Shown piece by piece: positions 1 to 7,649 of a DNA stretch of 64,000 nt. The stretch is from Jeotgalibaca sp052266715 (lineage in GTDB: Bacteria; Bacillota; Bacilli; Lactobacillales; Aerococcaceae): the NCBI GenBank assembly GCA_052266715.1, contig JBQPRB010000005.1. One strand, written 5' to 3'. Numbering within the stretch: the stretch's first letter is position 1; each line of letters begins with the position of its first letter. The notes below the pieces were generated by a model that saw only the letters and a program-made list of their open reading frames with translations, had not been told where the DNA came from and made no database searches. A program made the position numbers and the translations under genes.

Positions 1-7
1 AATAGAT

Positions 8-124
8 GTGCGGTGGCGATGGCGAGAAGGCCACACCTGTTCCCATCCCGAACACAGAAGTTAAGCTTCTTAGCGCCGATTGTAGTGAAGGGTTTCCCTT
101 TGTGAGAGTAGGACGCTGCCGCGC
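8..124 (+). rRNA. rrf: 5S ribosomal RNA
   Basis: The conserved 5S core (CCCGAACACAGAAGTTAAGC at about 47-66) and the terminal helix are visible: positions 8-17 pair with 115-124, allowing G-U pairs. The length of about 117 nt is normal. It is the last rRNA of an operon whose 23S gene must lie just left of the window edge, and a tRNA cluster follows within 12 nt. Confidence 0.96.
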
Positions 125-135
125 ATCAACATTAT

Positions 136-209
136 TCCGCAATAGCTCAGTTGGTAGTAGCGCTTGACTGTTAATCAAGATGTCGTAGGTTCGAGTCCTA
201 CTTGCGGAG
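136..209 (+). tRNA. tRNA-Asn(GTT)
   Basis: Cloverleaf with acceptor stem 136-142/202-208, anticodon stem CTTGA/TCAAG and anticodon GTT. CCA is not encoded. First tRNA after the 5S gene. Confidence 0.96.
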
Positions 210-242
210 TTCTCTTTTTTAAGAGGTCTAATAGCAATGTCT

Positions 243-329
243 GGAGAGTTGTCCGAGTGGCCGAAGGAGCACGGTTGGAAACCGTGTAGGCGGGTAACCG
301 TCTCAAGGGTTCGAATCCCTTACTCTCCG
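243..329 (+). tRNA. tRNA-Ser(GGA)
   Basis: Class II tRNA with a long variable arm, acceptor stem 243-249/322-328 and anticodon GGA. CCA is not encoded. Confidence 0.96.
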
Positions 330-346
330 TTCTAGAATATTATCAT

Positions 347-418
347 GGCCCGTTGGTCAAGCGGTTAAGACACCGCCCTTTCACGGCGGTAACACGGGTT
401 CGATTCCCGTACGGGTCA
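347..418 (+). tRNA. tRNA-Glu(TTC)
   Basis: Acceptor stem 347-353/411-417, anticodon stem CCGCC/GGCGG and anticodon TTC. CCA is not encoded. Confidence 0.96.
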
Positions 419-447
419 TATTTCAGCGATGTATTTTTATAATACAT

Positions 448-520
448 GGAGGTTTAGCTCAGCTGGGAGAGCGTCTGCCTTACAAGCAGGATGTCGGCGG
501 TTCGATCCCGTCAACCTCCA
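448..520 (+). tRNA. tRNA-Val(TAC)
   Basis: Acceptor stem 448-454/513-519, anticodon TAC, normal T-loop. CCA is not encoded. Confidence 0.96.
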
Positions 521-522
521 TT

Positions 523-595
523 GGTTCCGTGGTGTAGGGGTTAACATGCCTGCCTGTCACGCAGGAGATCGCGGGTTCAAATCCCGTCGGAACCG
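523..595 (+). tRNA. tRNA-Asp(GTC)
   Basis: Acceptor stem 523-529/588-594 and anticodon GTC in a CTGTCAC loop. Starts 3 nt after tRNA-Val. CCA is not encoded. Confidence 0.96.
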
Positions 596-614
596 TAGTT
601 TTATTTTTTAAAAT

Positions 615-690
615 GGCTTGGTAGCTCAGTTGGTAGAGCACTTGATTGAAGCTCAAGGTGTCGGCGGTTCGATTCCGTCCCAAGCCACCA
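615..690 (+). tRNA. tRNA-Phe(GAA), CCA encoded
   Basis: Acceptor stem 615-621/680-686, anticodon stem CTTGA/TCAAG and anticodon GAA. The 3' CCA is encoded at 688-690, unlike the other eleven tRNAs of the cluster. Confidence 0.96.
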
Positions 691-691
691 T

Positions 692-772
692 GGAGGGGTA
701 GCGAAGTGGCTAAACGCGGCGGACTGTAAATCCGCTCCTTCGGGTTCGGCAGTTCGAATCTGCCCCCCTCCA
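692..772 (+). tRNA. tRNA-Tyr(GTA)
   Basis: Class II tRNA with a long variable arm, acceptor stem 692-698/765-771 and anticodon GTA. CCA is not encoded. Confidence 0.96.
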
Positions 773-787
773 TCTTTTTTTGTTTTT

Positions 788-858
788 AGGGGTATAGTAT
801 AATGGTAGTACTACGGTCTCCAAAACCGTCAGTGTGGGTTCGAATCCTACTACCCCTG
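788..858 (+). tRNA. tRNA-Trp(CCA)
   Basis: Acceptor stem 788-794/851-857 and anticodon CCA in a CTCCAAA loop, so it reads UGG. The 3' CCA end is not encoded. Confidence 0.95.
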
Positions 859-868
859 TTAGTTTTAT

Positions 869-942
869 GGCGATTGTGGCGAAGTGGTTAACGCACCGGT
901 TTGTGGATCCGGCATTCGTGGGTTCAATTCCCATCAGTCGCC
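869..942 (+). tRNA. tRNA-His(GTG)
   Basis: Anticodon GTG in a TTGTGGA loop. The histidine-specific G-1 (869) can pair with C73 (942), and the acceptor stem is 870-876/935-941. CCA is not encoded. Confidence 0.95.
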
Positions 943-946
943 CCAT

Positions 947-1018
947 TGGGGTATAGCCAAGCGGTAAGGCAACAGACTTTGACTCTGTCACTCGTTGGTT
1001 CGAATCCAGCTACCCCAG
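947..1018 (+). tRNA. tRNA-Gln(TTG)
   Basis: Acceptor stem 947-953/1011-1017 and anticodon TTG in a CTTTGAC loop. CCA is not encoded. Confidence 0.95.
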
Positions 1019-1030
1019 TTTTTTGATTAT

Positions 1031-1101
1031 GGCGGTATAGCCAAGTGGTAAGGCGCAGGTCTGCAAAACCTTCATCACCGGTTCAAATCCGGTTACCGCC
1101 T
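1031..1101 (+). tRNA. tRNA-Cys(GCA)
   Basis: Acceptor stem 1031-1037/1094-1100, anticodon GCA and discriminator U (1101), as expected for cysteine. CCA is not encoded. Confidence 0.95.
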
Positions 1102-1148
1102 TATTGAAAAGAATAAAAAAATTGCAACCTCATTTACATACTCGTTAT

Positions 1149-1232
1149 GCCGGCGTGGCGGAATAGGCAGACGCGCTGGACTCAAAATCCAGTGCCCGCG
1201 AGGGCGTGCCGGTTCGACCCCGGCCGCCGGTA
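1149..1232 (+). tRNA. tRNA-Leu(CAA)
   Basis: Class II tRNA, acceptor stem 1149-1155/1225-1231, anticodon stem CTGGA/TCCAG, anticodon CAA and a variable arm. Last tRNA of the cluster; a terminator starts 5 nt later. Confidence 0.95.
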
Positions 1233-1236
1233 TACT

Positions 1237-1273
1237 AAACACCAATCTTTCTTCCGAGAGGTTGGTGTTTTTT
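1237..1273 (+). terminator. Terminator of the rRNA/tRNA operon
   Basis: Inverted repeat AAACACCAA (1237-1245) / TTGGTGTTT (1262-1270) running into a T tract. It ends the 5S-tRNA transcript. Confidence 0.9.
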
Positions 1274-1290
1274 TGGATTCTATTATTTAT

Positions 1291-1346
1291 GGTGTTGGTA
1301 GGTATTCTTCGCGGAAATCCCGAAGGGCATTTCCTTCACCGACACC
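1291..1346 (+). other. Two-part hairpin of unknown role
   Basis: Just beyond the tRNA terminator, GGTGTTGGT (1291-1299) pairs with ACCGACACC (1338-1346). Inside it GGAAATCCC (1313-1321) pairs with GGG and ATTTCC (1325-1334, one bulged C) around a GAA loop. The 3' side reads ACACCA, like a tRNA end, but no T-loop or anticodon arm is present. A T run follows at about 1361, too far away for a classic terminator. Confidence 0.45.
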
Positions 1347-1388
1347 AGATAACCAAGAACTTTTTTGATGCTCACACGTATAGCCGGG

Positions 1389-1581
1389 TGCGGCGATTAA
1401 AATATATTTTAGACATAAACGCCGCGTTTTCCGGAAAAATGCGGCGTTCCGTTGCGAATTTTTATGGGAACGCCACACTACGGGGGTTAAATGCGGCTTT
1501 CTGCGCTCGTCCAGGCGCTTAAAGCCGCACTAGGGACATAAAGTGCGACGATTAAAATGCTACCACCTGCTTAACGCCGCA
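1389..1581. repeat. Alternating inverted-repeat array, GCGGCG family, 8 half-sites
   Basis: Eight half-sites alternate direct/inverted: TGCGGCGATT 1389, AACGCCGC 1418, TGCGGCGTT 1440, AACGCCACA 1469, TGCGGCTTT 1492, AAAGCCGCA 1521, TGCGACGATT 1544, AACGCCGCA 1573. Spacers of about 15-23 nt are not conserved. Sites 5 and 6 carry matching changes (GGCTTT / AAAGCC) that keep a perfect stem, and site 1 can pair with site 8. With the preceding hairpin this fills the gap between the tRNA cluster and the next gene. Confidence 0.85.
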
Positions 1582-1661
1582 CATAGGCAAGGACGTAATT
1601 TTTTTTTACTCAGCTCCCCAGATACAGCAACATATCTTTACTATAATGCACTACTTTCTGA

Positions 1662-1667
1662 TATAAT
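1662..1667 (+). promoter_or_regulatory. Putative -10 box for the DUF969 operon
   Basis: TATAAT at 1662-1667, with a second TATAAT at 1642-1647, lies 38 nt before the first start codon. No clear -35 box is seen. Confidence 0.5.
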
Positions 1668-1704
1668 ATGTTGATTATAAAATACTTATTAGGAGTGATA
1701 AACA

Positions 1705-2391
1705 ATGGAATGGATACGTTTGATTGGTATTGCTATTATTGTCATCGGCTTTGTTCTTAAACTGGATACTATTGCGGTTGTTTTAATTGCTGCAGTTGTA
1801 ACAGGGTTGGTATCCGGCATTTCTTTTGTCGAAATTTTGGAAATTCTGGGATCGGCATTTGTGAATAACCGTTTAGTAACGTTATTCTTCTTGACGTTAC
1901 CAATGATTGGTTTATCTGAACGTTTTGGACTAAAAGTGCAGGCTACCAATTTGATTCAAAAATTAAAAGGACTGACATCCGGAAGAATGTTGACCTTGTA
2001 TCAATTCATCCGCGAGATTGCGGCCTTTTTCTCCATTCGGGTACAAGGGCAAACACAGTTTGTACGTCCGATTGTTGACCCAATGGTGCAAGCTGCGGCA
2101 AAACTGAAATACGATGAGATTGATGAAGATGACGTGGAAATGTTGAAAGCAAAATCTGCAGCATCTGAAAACTTTGGTAATTTCTTCGCACAAAATACAT
2201 TTATTGCGGCATCTGGCGTTTTGTTGATTTCAGGAACAATGGAGTCTTTGGGCTATGAAATTTCACCTGTTGCAGTAGCATCTGCTTCTATTCCAGTAGC
2301 GTTAATTGCTTTGGCATTAGCCGCAGGTAGCAACATTTTGACGGATAGAAAAATGGACCGTAAATACGGGAAGAAAGGAGGGCGTAAATAA
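1705..2391 (+). CDS. DUF969 family membrane protein
   Basis: A 228-residue hydrophobic protein with membrane segments near residues 5-20, 22-42, 57-72 and 185-208 and a basic C-terminus. It matches the DUF969 family, almost always found beside DUF979 and often pcp, as here. The pair is thought to form a transporter or permease-like complex; the substrate is not established, but the pcp partner suggests pyroglutamyl peptides or 5-oxoproline (inference). A good ribosome site (AGGAG) precedes the ATG. The stop codon overlaps the start of the next gene by one base, so translation is probably coupled. Confidence 0.85.
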   Translation: MEWIRLIGIAIIVIGFVLKLDTIAVVLIAAVVTGLVSGISFVEILEILGSAFVNNRLVTLFFLTLPMIGLSERFGLKVQATNLIQKLKGLTSGRMLTLYQFIREIAAFFSIRVQGQTQFVRPIVDPMVQAAAKLKYDEIDEDDVEMLKAKSAASENFGNFFAQNTFIAASGVLLISGTMESLGYEISPVAVASASIPVALIALALAAGSNILTDRKMDRKYGKKGGRK

Positions 2392-3332
2392 TGGATACAG
2401 CTTACATTACTGAAACGCTCGTTCCTATGATTCTTGAGTTCTTTTATTTGCTTATCGGACTTCAGTTATTTTATACAGCTTTTCGCGTGTTGAAACAACC
2501 GGATCACCCGACTCGTTTCGGAACTGCTTTGTTCTGGGCACTGTTAGGTGTGGTATTTGGGTTTGGAAACTTTATGCCTGCAGTTTTCAGCGGGGTTTTC
2601 TTGTTGATCATGGGTCTCTTGACGCTCTTTAAACAAGTGAAAATCGGTAAAATCGAGACCAACACCGAAGAGGAACAAACAGCGCATGCAAACCGTTTTG
2701 GCAATAAAATATTCATCCCGGCTATCCTTTTGGCTTTAACAGCGGTATTAATCGCTCAATTCACACCTTTCGGCGGTCAAGTGGGTATCGGAGCCGCAGC
2801 AGTCCTTTCACTTATTGTTGCTATGGCTATTTTCCGGGCAACACCAAACCAAACATTGGCTGAATCCGATCGTATGGTGCAACAAGTTGGTACGACTGGT
2901 ATTTTACCGCAACTACTGGCAGCACTTGGAGTGTTGTTCACGACAGCTGGAGTAGGCGATGTTATCGCTGACTTGATCTCCGGTTTCGTACCTGAAGGCA
3001 ATCGTTTGATTGGCGTTTTGGCATATGTGTTTGGTATGGTTATCTTTACAATGATCATGGGGAATGCATTTGCTGCCTTTACGGTTATTACAGCTGGAAT
3101 CGGGATTCCATTCGTGATCGCACAAGGTGCCGATCCCGTTATTGCAGGTGCCCTTGCGATGACAGCTGGTTTCTGTGGAACCTTGATGACACCAATGGCA
3201 GCCAATTTTAACGCACTGCCTGCTGCATTATTGGAAATGAAAAATCCAAACGGCGTGATTAAAGCACAAACGCCAATGGCACTCATTTTAATCGTGGTAC
3301 ATATCGCACTGATGTATTTCTGGGCATTCTAG
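2391..3332 (+). CDS. DUF979 family membrane protein
   Basis: A 313-residue protein with about eight to nine hydrophobic segments spread over its length, a short charged stretch near residues 88-100 (TNTEEEQ) and a glycine-rich C-terminal half. It belongs to the DUF979 family, the obligate neighbour of DUF969. Its ATG overlaps the upstream stop codon (TAATG), and pcp follows after 20 nt, so the three genes form one operon. A role in uptake of peptides or of the pyroglutamate released by Pcp is plausible from context, not shown by sequence. Confidence 0.85.
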   Translation: MDTAYITETLVPMILEFFYLLIGLQLFYTAFRVLKQPDHPTRFGTALFWALLGVVFGFGNFMPAVFSGVFLLIMGLLTLFKQVKIGKIETNTEEEQTAHANRFGNKIFIPAILLALTAVLIAQFTPFGGQVGIGAAAVLSLIVAMAIFRATPNQTLAESDRMVQQVGTTGILPQLLAALGVLFTTAGVGDVIADLISGFVPEGNRLIGVLAYVFGMVIFTMIMGNAFAAFTVITAGIGIPFVIAQGADPVIAGALAMTAGFCGTLMTPMAANFNALPAALLEMKNPNGVIKAQTPMALILIVVHIALMYFWAF

Positions 3333-3352
3333 GAAAAGAAAGGAATAATACG

Positions 3353-4000
3353 ATGAAAATTTTAGTAACAGCCTTCGACCCATTCGGTGGCGAAAAAATT
3401 AACCCGGCTCTTGAAGCCGTAAAACTGTTGGCAGACGAAATTGCCGGCGCAGAAATTGTGAAGTTGGAAATTCCGACTGTCTTCCACAAATCAGCAGATG
3501 TCATGCGTGAAAAAGCCTTGGAAATTAAACCTGACATGATTTTATGTATCGGGCAGGCGGGCGGCCGTTTTGCCATCACACCTGAACGCGTGGCGATCAA
3601 CCAAGATGATGCCCGTATCGAAGACAACGAAGGCAACCAACCGATCGACGTAGTCATCAAGGAAGACGGAGCACCTGCATATTTTGCAACTTTGCCAATT
3701 AAAGCAATGGTTGAAAAAATAAAAGAAGCGGGAGTGCCGGCAGCTGTTTCCAACTCGGCAGGTACTTTTGTCTGCAACCACATTATGTATCACGCTCTCT
3801 ATTTAGCGGAGAAGGAATTGGGCGGCATCCAGGCCGGATTTATCCATGTCCCATATATCCCGGAGCAAGTGGTTAATAAACCAAATCAACCAGCAATGAG
3901 TTTGGAAGACATGGCGAAAGGTCTGACAGCTGCCATTGAAGCAATGGTTGAGTTCCATGACAAAGAAGATTTAAAGCGTGTTGGCGGCGCTATTCACTAA
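3353..4000 (+). CDS. pcp: Pyroglutamyl-peptidase I
   Basis: Cysteine peptidase of family C15 that removes an N-terminal pyroglutamate from peptides in the cytoplasm. The 215-residue length is normal. The catalytic triad can be placed at Glu78 (TPERVAIN), Cys141 (TFVCNHIMYH) and His165 (FIHVPYIPEQ), and the N-terminus has the family motif TAFDPFGG. A GAAAGGAA ribosome site precedes the ATG. Last gene of the DUF969-DUF979-pcp operon, which ends in a strong hairpin terminator directly downstream. Confidence 0.96.
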   Translation: MKILVTAFDPFGGEKINPALEAVKLLADEIAGAEIVKLEIPTVFHKSADVMREKALEIKPDMILCIGQAGGRFAITPERVAINQDDARIEDNEGNQPIDVVIKEDGAPAYFATLPIKAMVEKIKEAGVPAAVSNSAGTFVCNHIMYHALYLAEKELGGIQAGFIHVPYIPEQVVNKPNQPAMSLEDMAKGLTAAIEAMVEFHDKEDLKRVGGAIH

Positions 4001-4007
4001 TATCCAT

Positions 4008-4039
4008 GACACTGACGATTACTGTCAGTGTCTTTTTTT
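4008..4039 (+). terminator. Terminator after pcp
   Basis: GACACTGAC (4008-4016) pairs with GTCAGTGTC (4024-4032), followed by seven T. Confidence 0.92.
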
Positions 4040-4089
4040 ACTCAAAAATGTTATATTAGAGACGAAATAGGCTGAGAGGAGGGACATCA

Positions 4090-5469
4090 ATGAATTTTCA
4101 GCTTCGTGCAAATAAGCTAGCCGCTAGCTTGGGTGGTGTTGATAACATTGTCGGAATGGAAGCAGGCGAACAGCTTCTTGTCATTCGTGTTGCTCATATG
4201 GAATATGTAGAAATCCAACGTATTCAAGCAGCACCATTTGTGTCTGAAGTGTTAATTGGATTGACCAGTGTCAGTATCTTGACAAATGATGGTTCAGCCC
4301 AAGCGTTGGTTTCAGGGTTACGTTTATCAGAAACCGGCAGGATGGAAGTAGAAGATCCGCCGTTTAAGCTTACAAATCTCTTGCGTAAATTGTTTATTCC
4401 ACTATTATCTACGATTATGGCCGGTGGCGTCATACAGGGCTTTATGGTCTTGTTATTGTCATTCGCCATTTACCGATCAGCTGTAGGCGCCACCGAAACC
4501 CTTTCAGTTATTTATACCCTCGTTTTTATGATCCTACCTGTCCTCATTGCTTTTTCCAGTGCCCGCTATTTTAAAACAAACCCTTATATAGCTGCTGCAA
4601 TCGCAGGGATTATGATCCAGCCAACCATTACCAATTTTGTTGCAGACCGAATTTTAAATCAGTTCCTTAAATTCCCTCTTATCCAAAACCACCAGTTCAA
4701 CACGATTCTACCTGTTTTGATTCTGGTTCCGTTTTTAGCCTATATTAATCGTCAGCTAACTGAACGGATGACTGGGACCCTGTTGCCTGTAATCCGACCA
4801 TGTATCCTGATGGGATTGGGTCTGATTTTTGGCGTCATCATTTTGTTGCCATTGATGGCTTTGGCCAGTCATATCTCCGTCTCGTTGTTCATCATGATGG
4901 CGGAAAGAATCCCTTTCTTGGCAACGGCATTAATGGGCTTTTTGGGGCCGTTATTCGTTTTGACGGGGTCGCATTATTCCTTTTTTGAGGCAGCGACTCA
5001 GGCGATTGAATCAACCGGCTATGATATGTTATTGGGACCAGGTATGCTCATTTCCAATGCTGCCCATGCAGGGGTGGCACTCGCATTAACCATGAAGAGC
5101 CGGAAAAAACTTTATCGTTATTATACGGGGCTATCATTTGTATTGTCACTCTTGGGTGTAACTCAACCTATAATGTATGGGGGCGAATTAATTTTAAAGA
5201 ATTTGCTGTGGTATGTGATGATCGGTGGTGGGGCCGGAGGATTGTTGGCCGGGTTGTTTGATTTAAGGATCTATCAATTTGTCAATCCAAATATCACTTC
5301 ATTGCCTGCCTTTGTGGATGATTCCGGGAATTTATTTGTTGCCATCAGTTGCATGGTGGTGGCGGCTTTAATCGCTTATTTTCTGACGATGATGCGGCCT
5401 TTGGTGGAATTGACAGATGAAGAGATTCGAATTGCCACAAGCGGTCAAGGACTTGATGTGATAGAATAA
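4090..5469 (+). CDS. PTS EIIBC-like membrane protein lacking the phosphorylation cysteine
   Basis: A 459-residue protein with the layout of a glucose/beta-glucoside PTS EIIBC: an EIIB-like domain (about residues 1-80, LGGVDNI at 14-20) and a multi-spanning EIIC-like domain (about 95-435). By motif alignment the EIIB cysteine of HCATRLR is replaced by Gly26; no cysteine occurs before Cys238. The EIIC motif GITEP reads GVTQP (356-360), so its conserved glutamate is also lost. Classical phosphotransfer through this EIIB is therefore unlikely. No EIIA, sugar hydrolase or antiterminator gene is adjacent. It may be a facilitator, a sensor or a partner of another EIIB (inference). rlmA follows after 16 nt. 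Confidence 0.75.
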   Translation: MNFQLRANKLAASLGGVDNIVGMEAGEQLLVIRVAHMEYVEIQRIQAAPFVSEVLIGLTSVSILTNDGSAQALVSGLRLSETGRMEVEDPPFKLTNLLRKLFIPLLSTIMAGGVIQGFMVLLLSFAIYRSAVGATETLSVIYTLVFMILPVLIAFSSARYFKTNPYIAAAIAGIMIQPTITNFVADRILNQFLKFPLIQNHQFNTILPVLILVPFLAYINRQLTERMTGTLLPVIRPCILMGLGLIFGVIILLPLMALASHISVSLFIMMAERIPFLATALMGFLGPLFVLTGSHYSFFEAATQAIESTGYDMLLGPGMLISNAAHAGVALALTMKSRKKLYRYYTGLSFVLSLLGVTQPIMYGGELILKNLLWYVMIGGGAGGLLAGLFDLRIYQFVNPNITSLPAFVDDSGNLFVAISCMVVAALIAYFLTMMRPLVELTDEEIRIATSGQGLDVIE

Positions 5470-5485
5470 AGTTGGAGGGTGAGTC

Positions 5486-6334
5486 GTGAAAAAAATTGAA
5501 CGTAGTGCAGTATTCTTAAAAGAAAATCTGGCGCTGTTCCAGTGCCCAGTCTGTAAAGAAGCGTTCCAGGACGTGTCAGGTCAAGGTGTGGTGTGTGCCA
5601 ATAATCACCGCTTTGATTTGGGCAAAAAAGGGACGCTTCATTTATTGTTAAAAGGGGGCCAAAACGAATATGATAAGGCAATGTTGTCGAGTCGTAAAGC
5701 GTTGGCAGATACGGGATTTTTCCATCCGATTTTGGATGCCATCTTGAATCATATCCCCAAAGAAGGGACGATTTTGGATGTTGGTTGTGGCGAAGGCTCG
5801 CATTTACATTATTTGACCGAAAAAGGTTTATCAGGGGAGAAAATTGGTTTTGATATTTCCAAGGATGCGATTCAACTGGCAGCAGCCCACTTCTTTGATG
5901 ATGCTTTTTGGTGTGTGGCGGATTTGGCCCAGTCACCTTTTGGGGCAGAGCAATTTGATGCCATCTTGAATATCTTTTCGCCGTCCCATTACCAGGAATT
6001 TAATCGCGTTTTAAAACCGGATGGACGGGTGTACAAAGTTGTACCGGATGCGGATTATTTGATCGAGCTACGTGAATTATTATATGGGGACCGTAGCTAT
6101 AATAATCAGGATGTGGTGAACCGTTTCAAAGAAATATATCCGGAAGCATTACATAAACATGTGAGGTATGAAGTAGAGCTCACCGAGTCAACTTTCCGTT
6201 GGTTGGTTGAAATGACACCACTCACATGGGGTGCAACCGATGCTGACATCGAAAAAATACTGAAAAAACCATTGAAAACAATTTCTGTTGCGGTTTCATT
6301 GTTGATAAGTGGACCCATAAAGGTTTACAAATAA
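5486..6334 (+). CDS. rlmA: 23S rRNA (guanine-N1)-methyltransferase, RlmA family
   Basis: A 282-residue SAM-dependent methyltransferase. The N-terminal zinc site is visible as Cys20, Cys23, Cys37 and His41, followed by a Rossmann fold with motif I ILDVGCGEG at about 96-104. The family methylates the N1 of a guanine in 23S rRNA helix 35 (G745 in RlmA-I, G748 in the Gram-positive RlmA-II/TlrB type); the Gram-positive setting favours G748, but sequence alone does not settle this. GTG start with a strong GGAGGGTGAG ribosome site. Confidence 0.85.
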   Translation: MKKIERSAVFLKENLALFQCPVCKEAFQDVSGQGVVCANNHRFDLGKKGTLHLLLKGGQNEYDKAMLSSRKALADTGFFHPILDAILNHIPKEGTILDVGCGEGSHLHYLTEKGLSGEKIGFDISKDAIQLAAAHFFDDAFWCVADLAQSPFGAEQFDAILNIFSPSHYQEFNRVLKPDGRVYKVVPDADYLIELRELLYGDRSYNNQDVVNRFKEIYPEALHKHVRYEVELTESTFRWLVEMTPLTWGATDADIEKILKKPLKTISVAVSLLISGPIKVYK

Positions 6335-6497
6335 ACATAACGGTGTTATATTAGATGTATCATTTTGGGAGTATATCATTGCCATTTTATATTAGTCGAA
6401 ATGATCTTATCCAACGTATTGATTCGCCGTGCTAGCCACCGAGTCTATACGTTTTTTTTATGCTATAATTTAGTCAAAACAAAGGGAGGAATGCAGG

Positions 6498-7649
6498 GTG
6501 GTAAACGCAACTTTGAAAGAACAGATTATCGAAGCGTGTCAAGAAATCGGAATCGATAAAGTTGGCTTTACAACTGCCGATCCGTTTGATGACATGAAAG
6601 AATCATTGTTAGAACAAAAAGCCAACGGTCATACATCGGGTTTTGAACATCAGGTGTTGGATGAACGGCTGTATCCAGAACTTATTTTCCCCGGGGCAAA
6701 GTCGATTATTTCAATTGCCCTCGCTTATCCTTCCAAGCCGCTCGTAAAACCGGAGCGGGAAAAAGGGGTGCGTCGCGGTTCTTTCGCGCGTGCGTCGTGG
6801 GGAGTGGATTATCACTTCATTTTACGTGAAAAGATGGACCAGTTGGTGGCGTTCATGGCGGAAAAGATGCCGGAAGCACGCTTTAAGCCGATGGTCGACA
6901 CGGGTGAATTGATGGACACGGTGGTAGCGCAACGGGCCGGGCTCGGGTTTATCGGCCGGAATGGGTTGTTGATAACAGAAGAGTTTGGGACCTATGTGTA
7001 TTTAGGCGAAATTATCACCGATATTGAACTTGCTCCGGATGCTCCGGGCGTGTTTGGTTGCGGGGATTGTTATCGTTGTGTGACGGCATGTCCAACGGGA
7101 GCATTGTTGGGGGACGGTCGGTTGAATGCACAGGTTTGTTTGTCGTTCCAAACGCAAACAAAAGGGAATATGCCGCTTGAGTTTCGCCGGAAGATGGGGC
7201 ATGTGATTTATGGCTGTGACATTTGCCAACAGGCGTGTCCATATAATGCGGGGAAAAATTTCCATCTGCATCCCGAGATGGAACCAGAGCCGGACCGGGA
7301 AACACCGGTTCTGCAGCCGATGTTGACGATGTCGAATAAGGAATTTAAGAGTCAGTTTGGTATTTTGGCCGGCTCGTGGCGTGGGAAAAAGCCGTTGCAA
7401 CGGAATGCGATTATTGCGTTGGCAAACTACCGCGATCGGAGTGCGGTGCCGGAATTGCTGCGCGTGATGGAGACGGACGTGCGGCCGGTTTTAAGAGGGA
7501 CGGCAGCGTGGGCCATCGGTCAGATTGTGCGCGATGTGAATGCGGAGCTGTTGGCCTTTTTCCAGGAATGCATTGAAAAAGAAGAAGACGCGGAAGCGCG
7601 GGCGGAAATGGAAATGGCGCTCGCGAAGCTTGAAGGAGAAACGGAATAG
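6498..7649 (+). CDS. queG: Epoxyqueuosine reductase QueG
   Basis: Catalyses the last step of queuosine synthesis in tRNA, reduction of epoxyqueuosine, using cobalamin and two [4Fe-4S] clusters. Ferredoxin-like cysteines are visible at 188, 191, 194 and 198 and at 240, 243 and 247, with Cys214 between. The conserved acidic motif VDTGELMDTVVAQRAGLG starts near residue 133. Residues about 300-383 form HEAT-like repeats, normal for Firmicutes QueG (383 residues in total). GTG start, with GGGAGG eight bases upstream. Its stop is followed at once by the trmL start, linking two anticodon-loop modifiers. Confidence 0.94.
   Translation: MVNATLKEQIIEACQEIGIDKVGFTTADPFDDMKESLLEQKANGHTSGFEHQVLDERLYPELIFPGAKSIISIALAYPSKPLVKPEREKGVRRGSFARASWGVDYHFILREKMDQLVAFMAEKMPEARFKPMVDTGELMDTVVAQRAGLGFIGRNGLLITEEFGTYVYLGEIITDIELAPDAPGVFGCGDCYRCVTACPTGALLGDGRLNAQVCLSFQTQTKGNMPLEFRRKMGHVIYGCDICQQACPYNAGKNFHLHPEMEPEPDRETPVLQPMLTMSNKEFKSQFGILAGSWRGKKPLQRNAIIALANYRDRSAVPELLRVMETDVRPVLRGTAAWAIGQIVRDVNAELLAFFQECIEKEEDAEARAEMEMALAKLEGETE

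Noticed and set aside
480..991. Minus-strand ORFs over the tRNA cluster
   Set aside because: The proteins are reverse translations of tRNA genes (repeated GFEP, CRTRRS-like peptides), a common annotation error.
1389..1581. CRISPR-like array
   Set aside because: Repeats are only 8-10 nt, alternate in orientation, are imperfect and have no cas genes or constant spacer length.
2777..3286. 169-codon ORF on the minus strand inside the DUF979 gene
   Set aside because: Antisense shadow of a well-supported membrane protein gene; composition mirrors the sense codons and there is no ribosome site.
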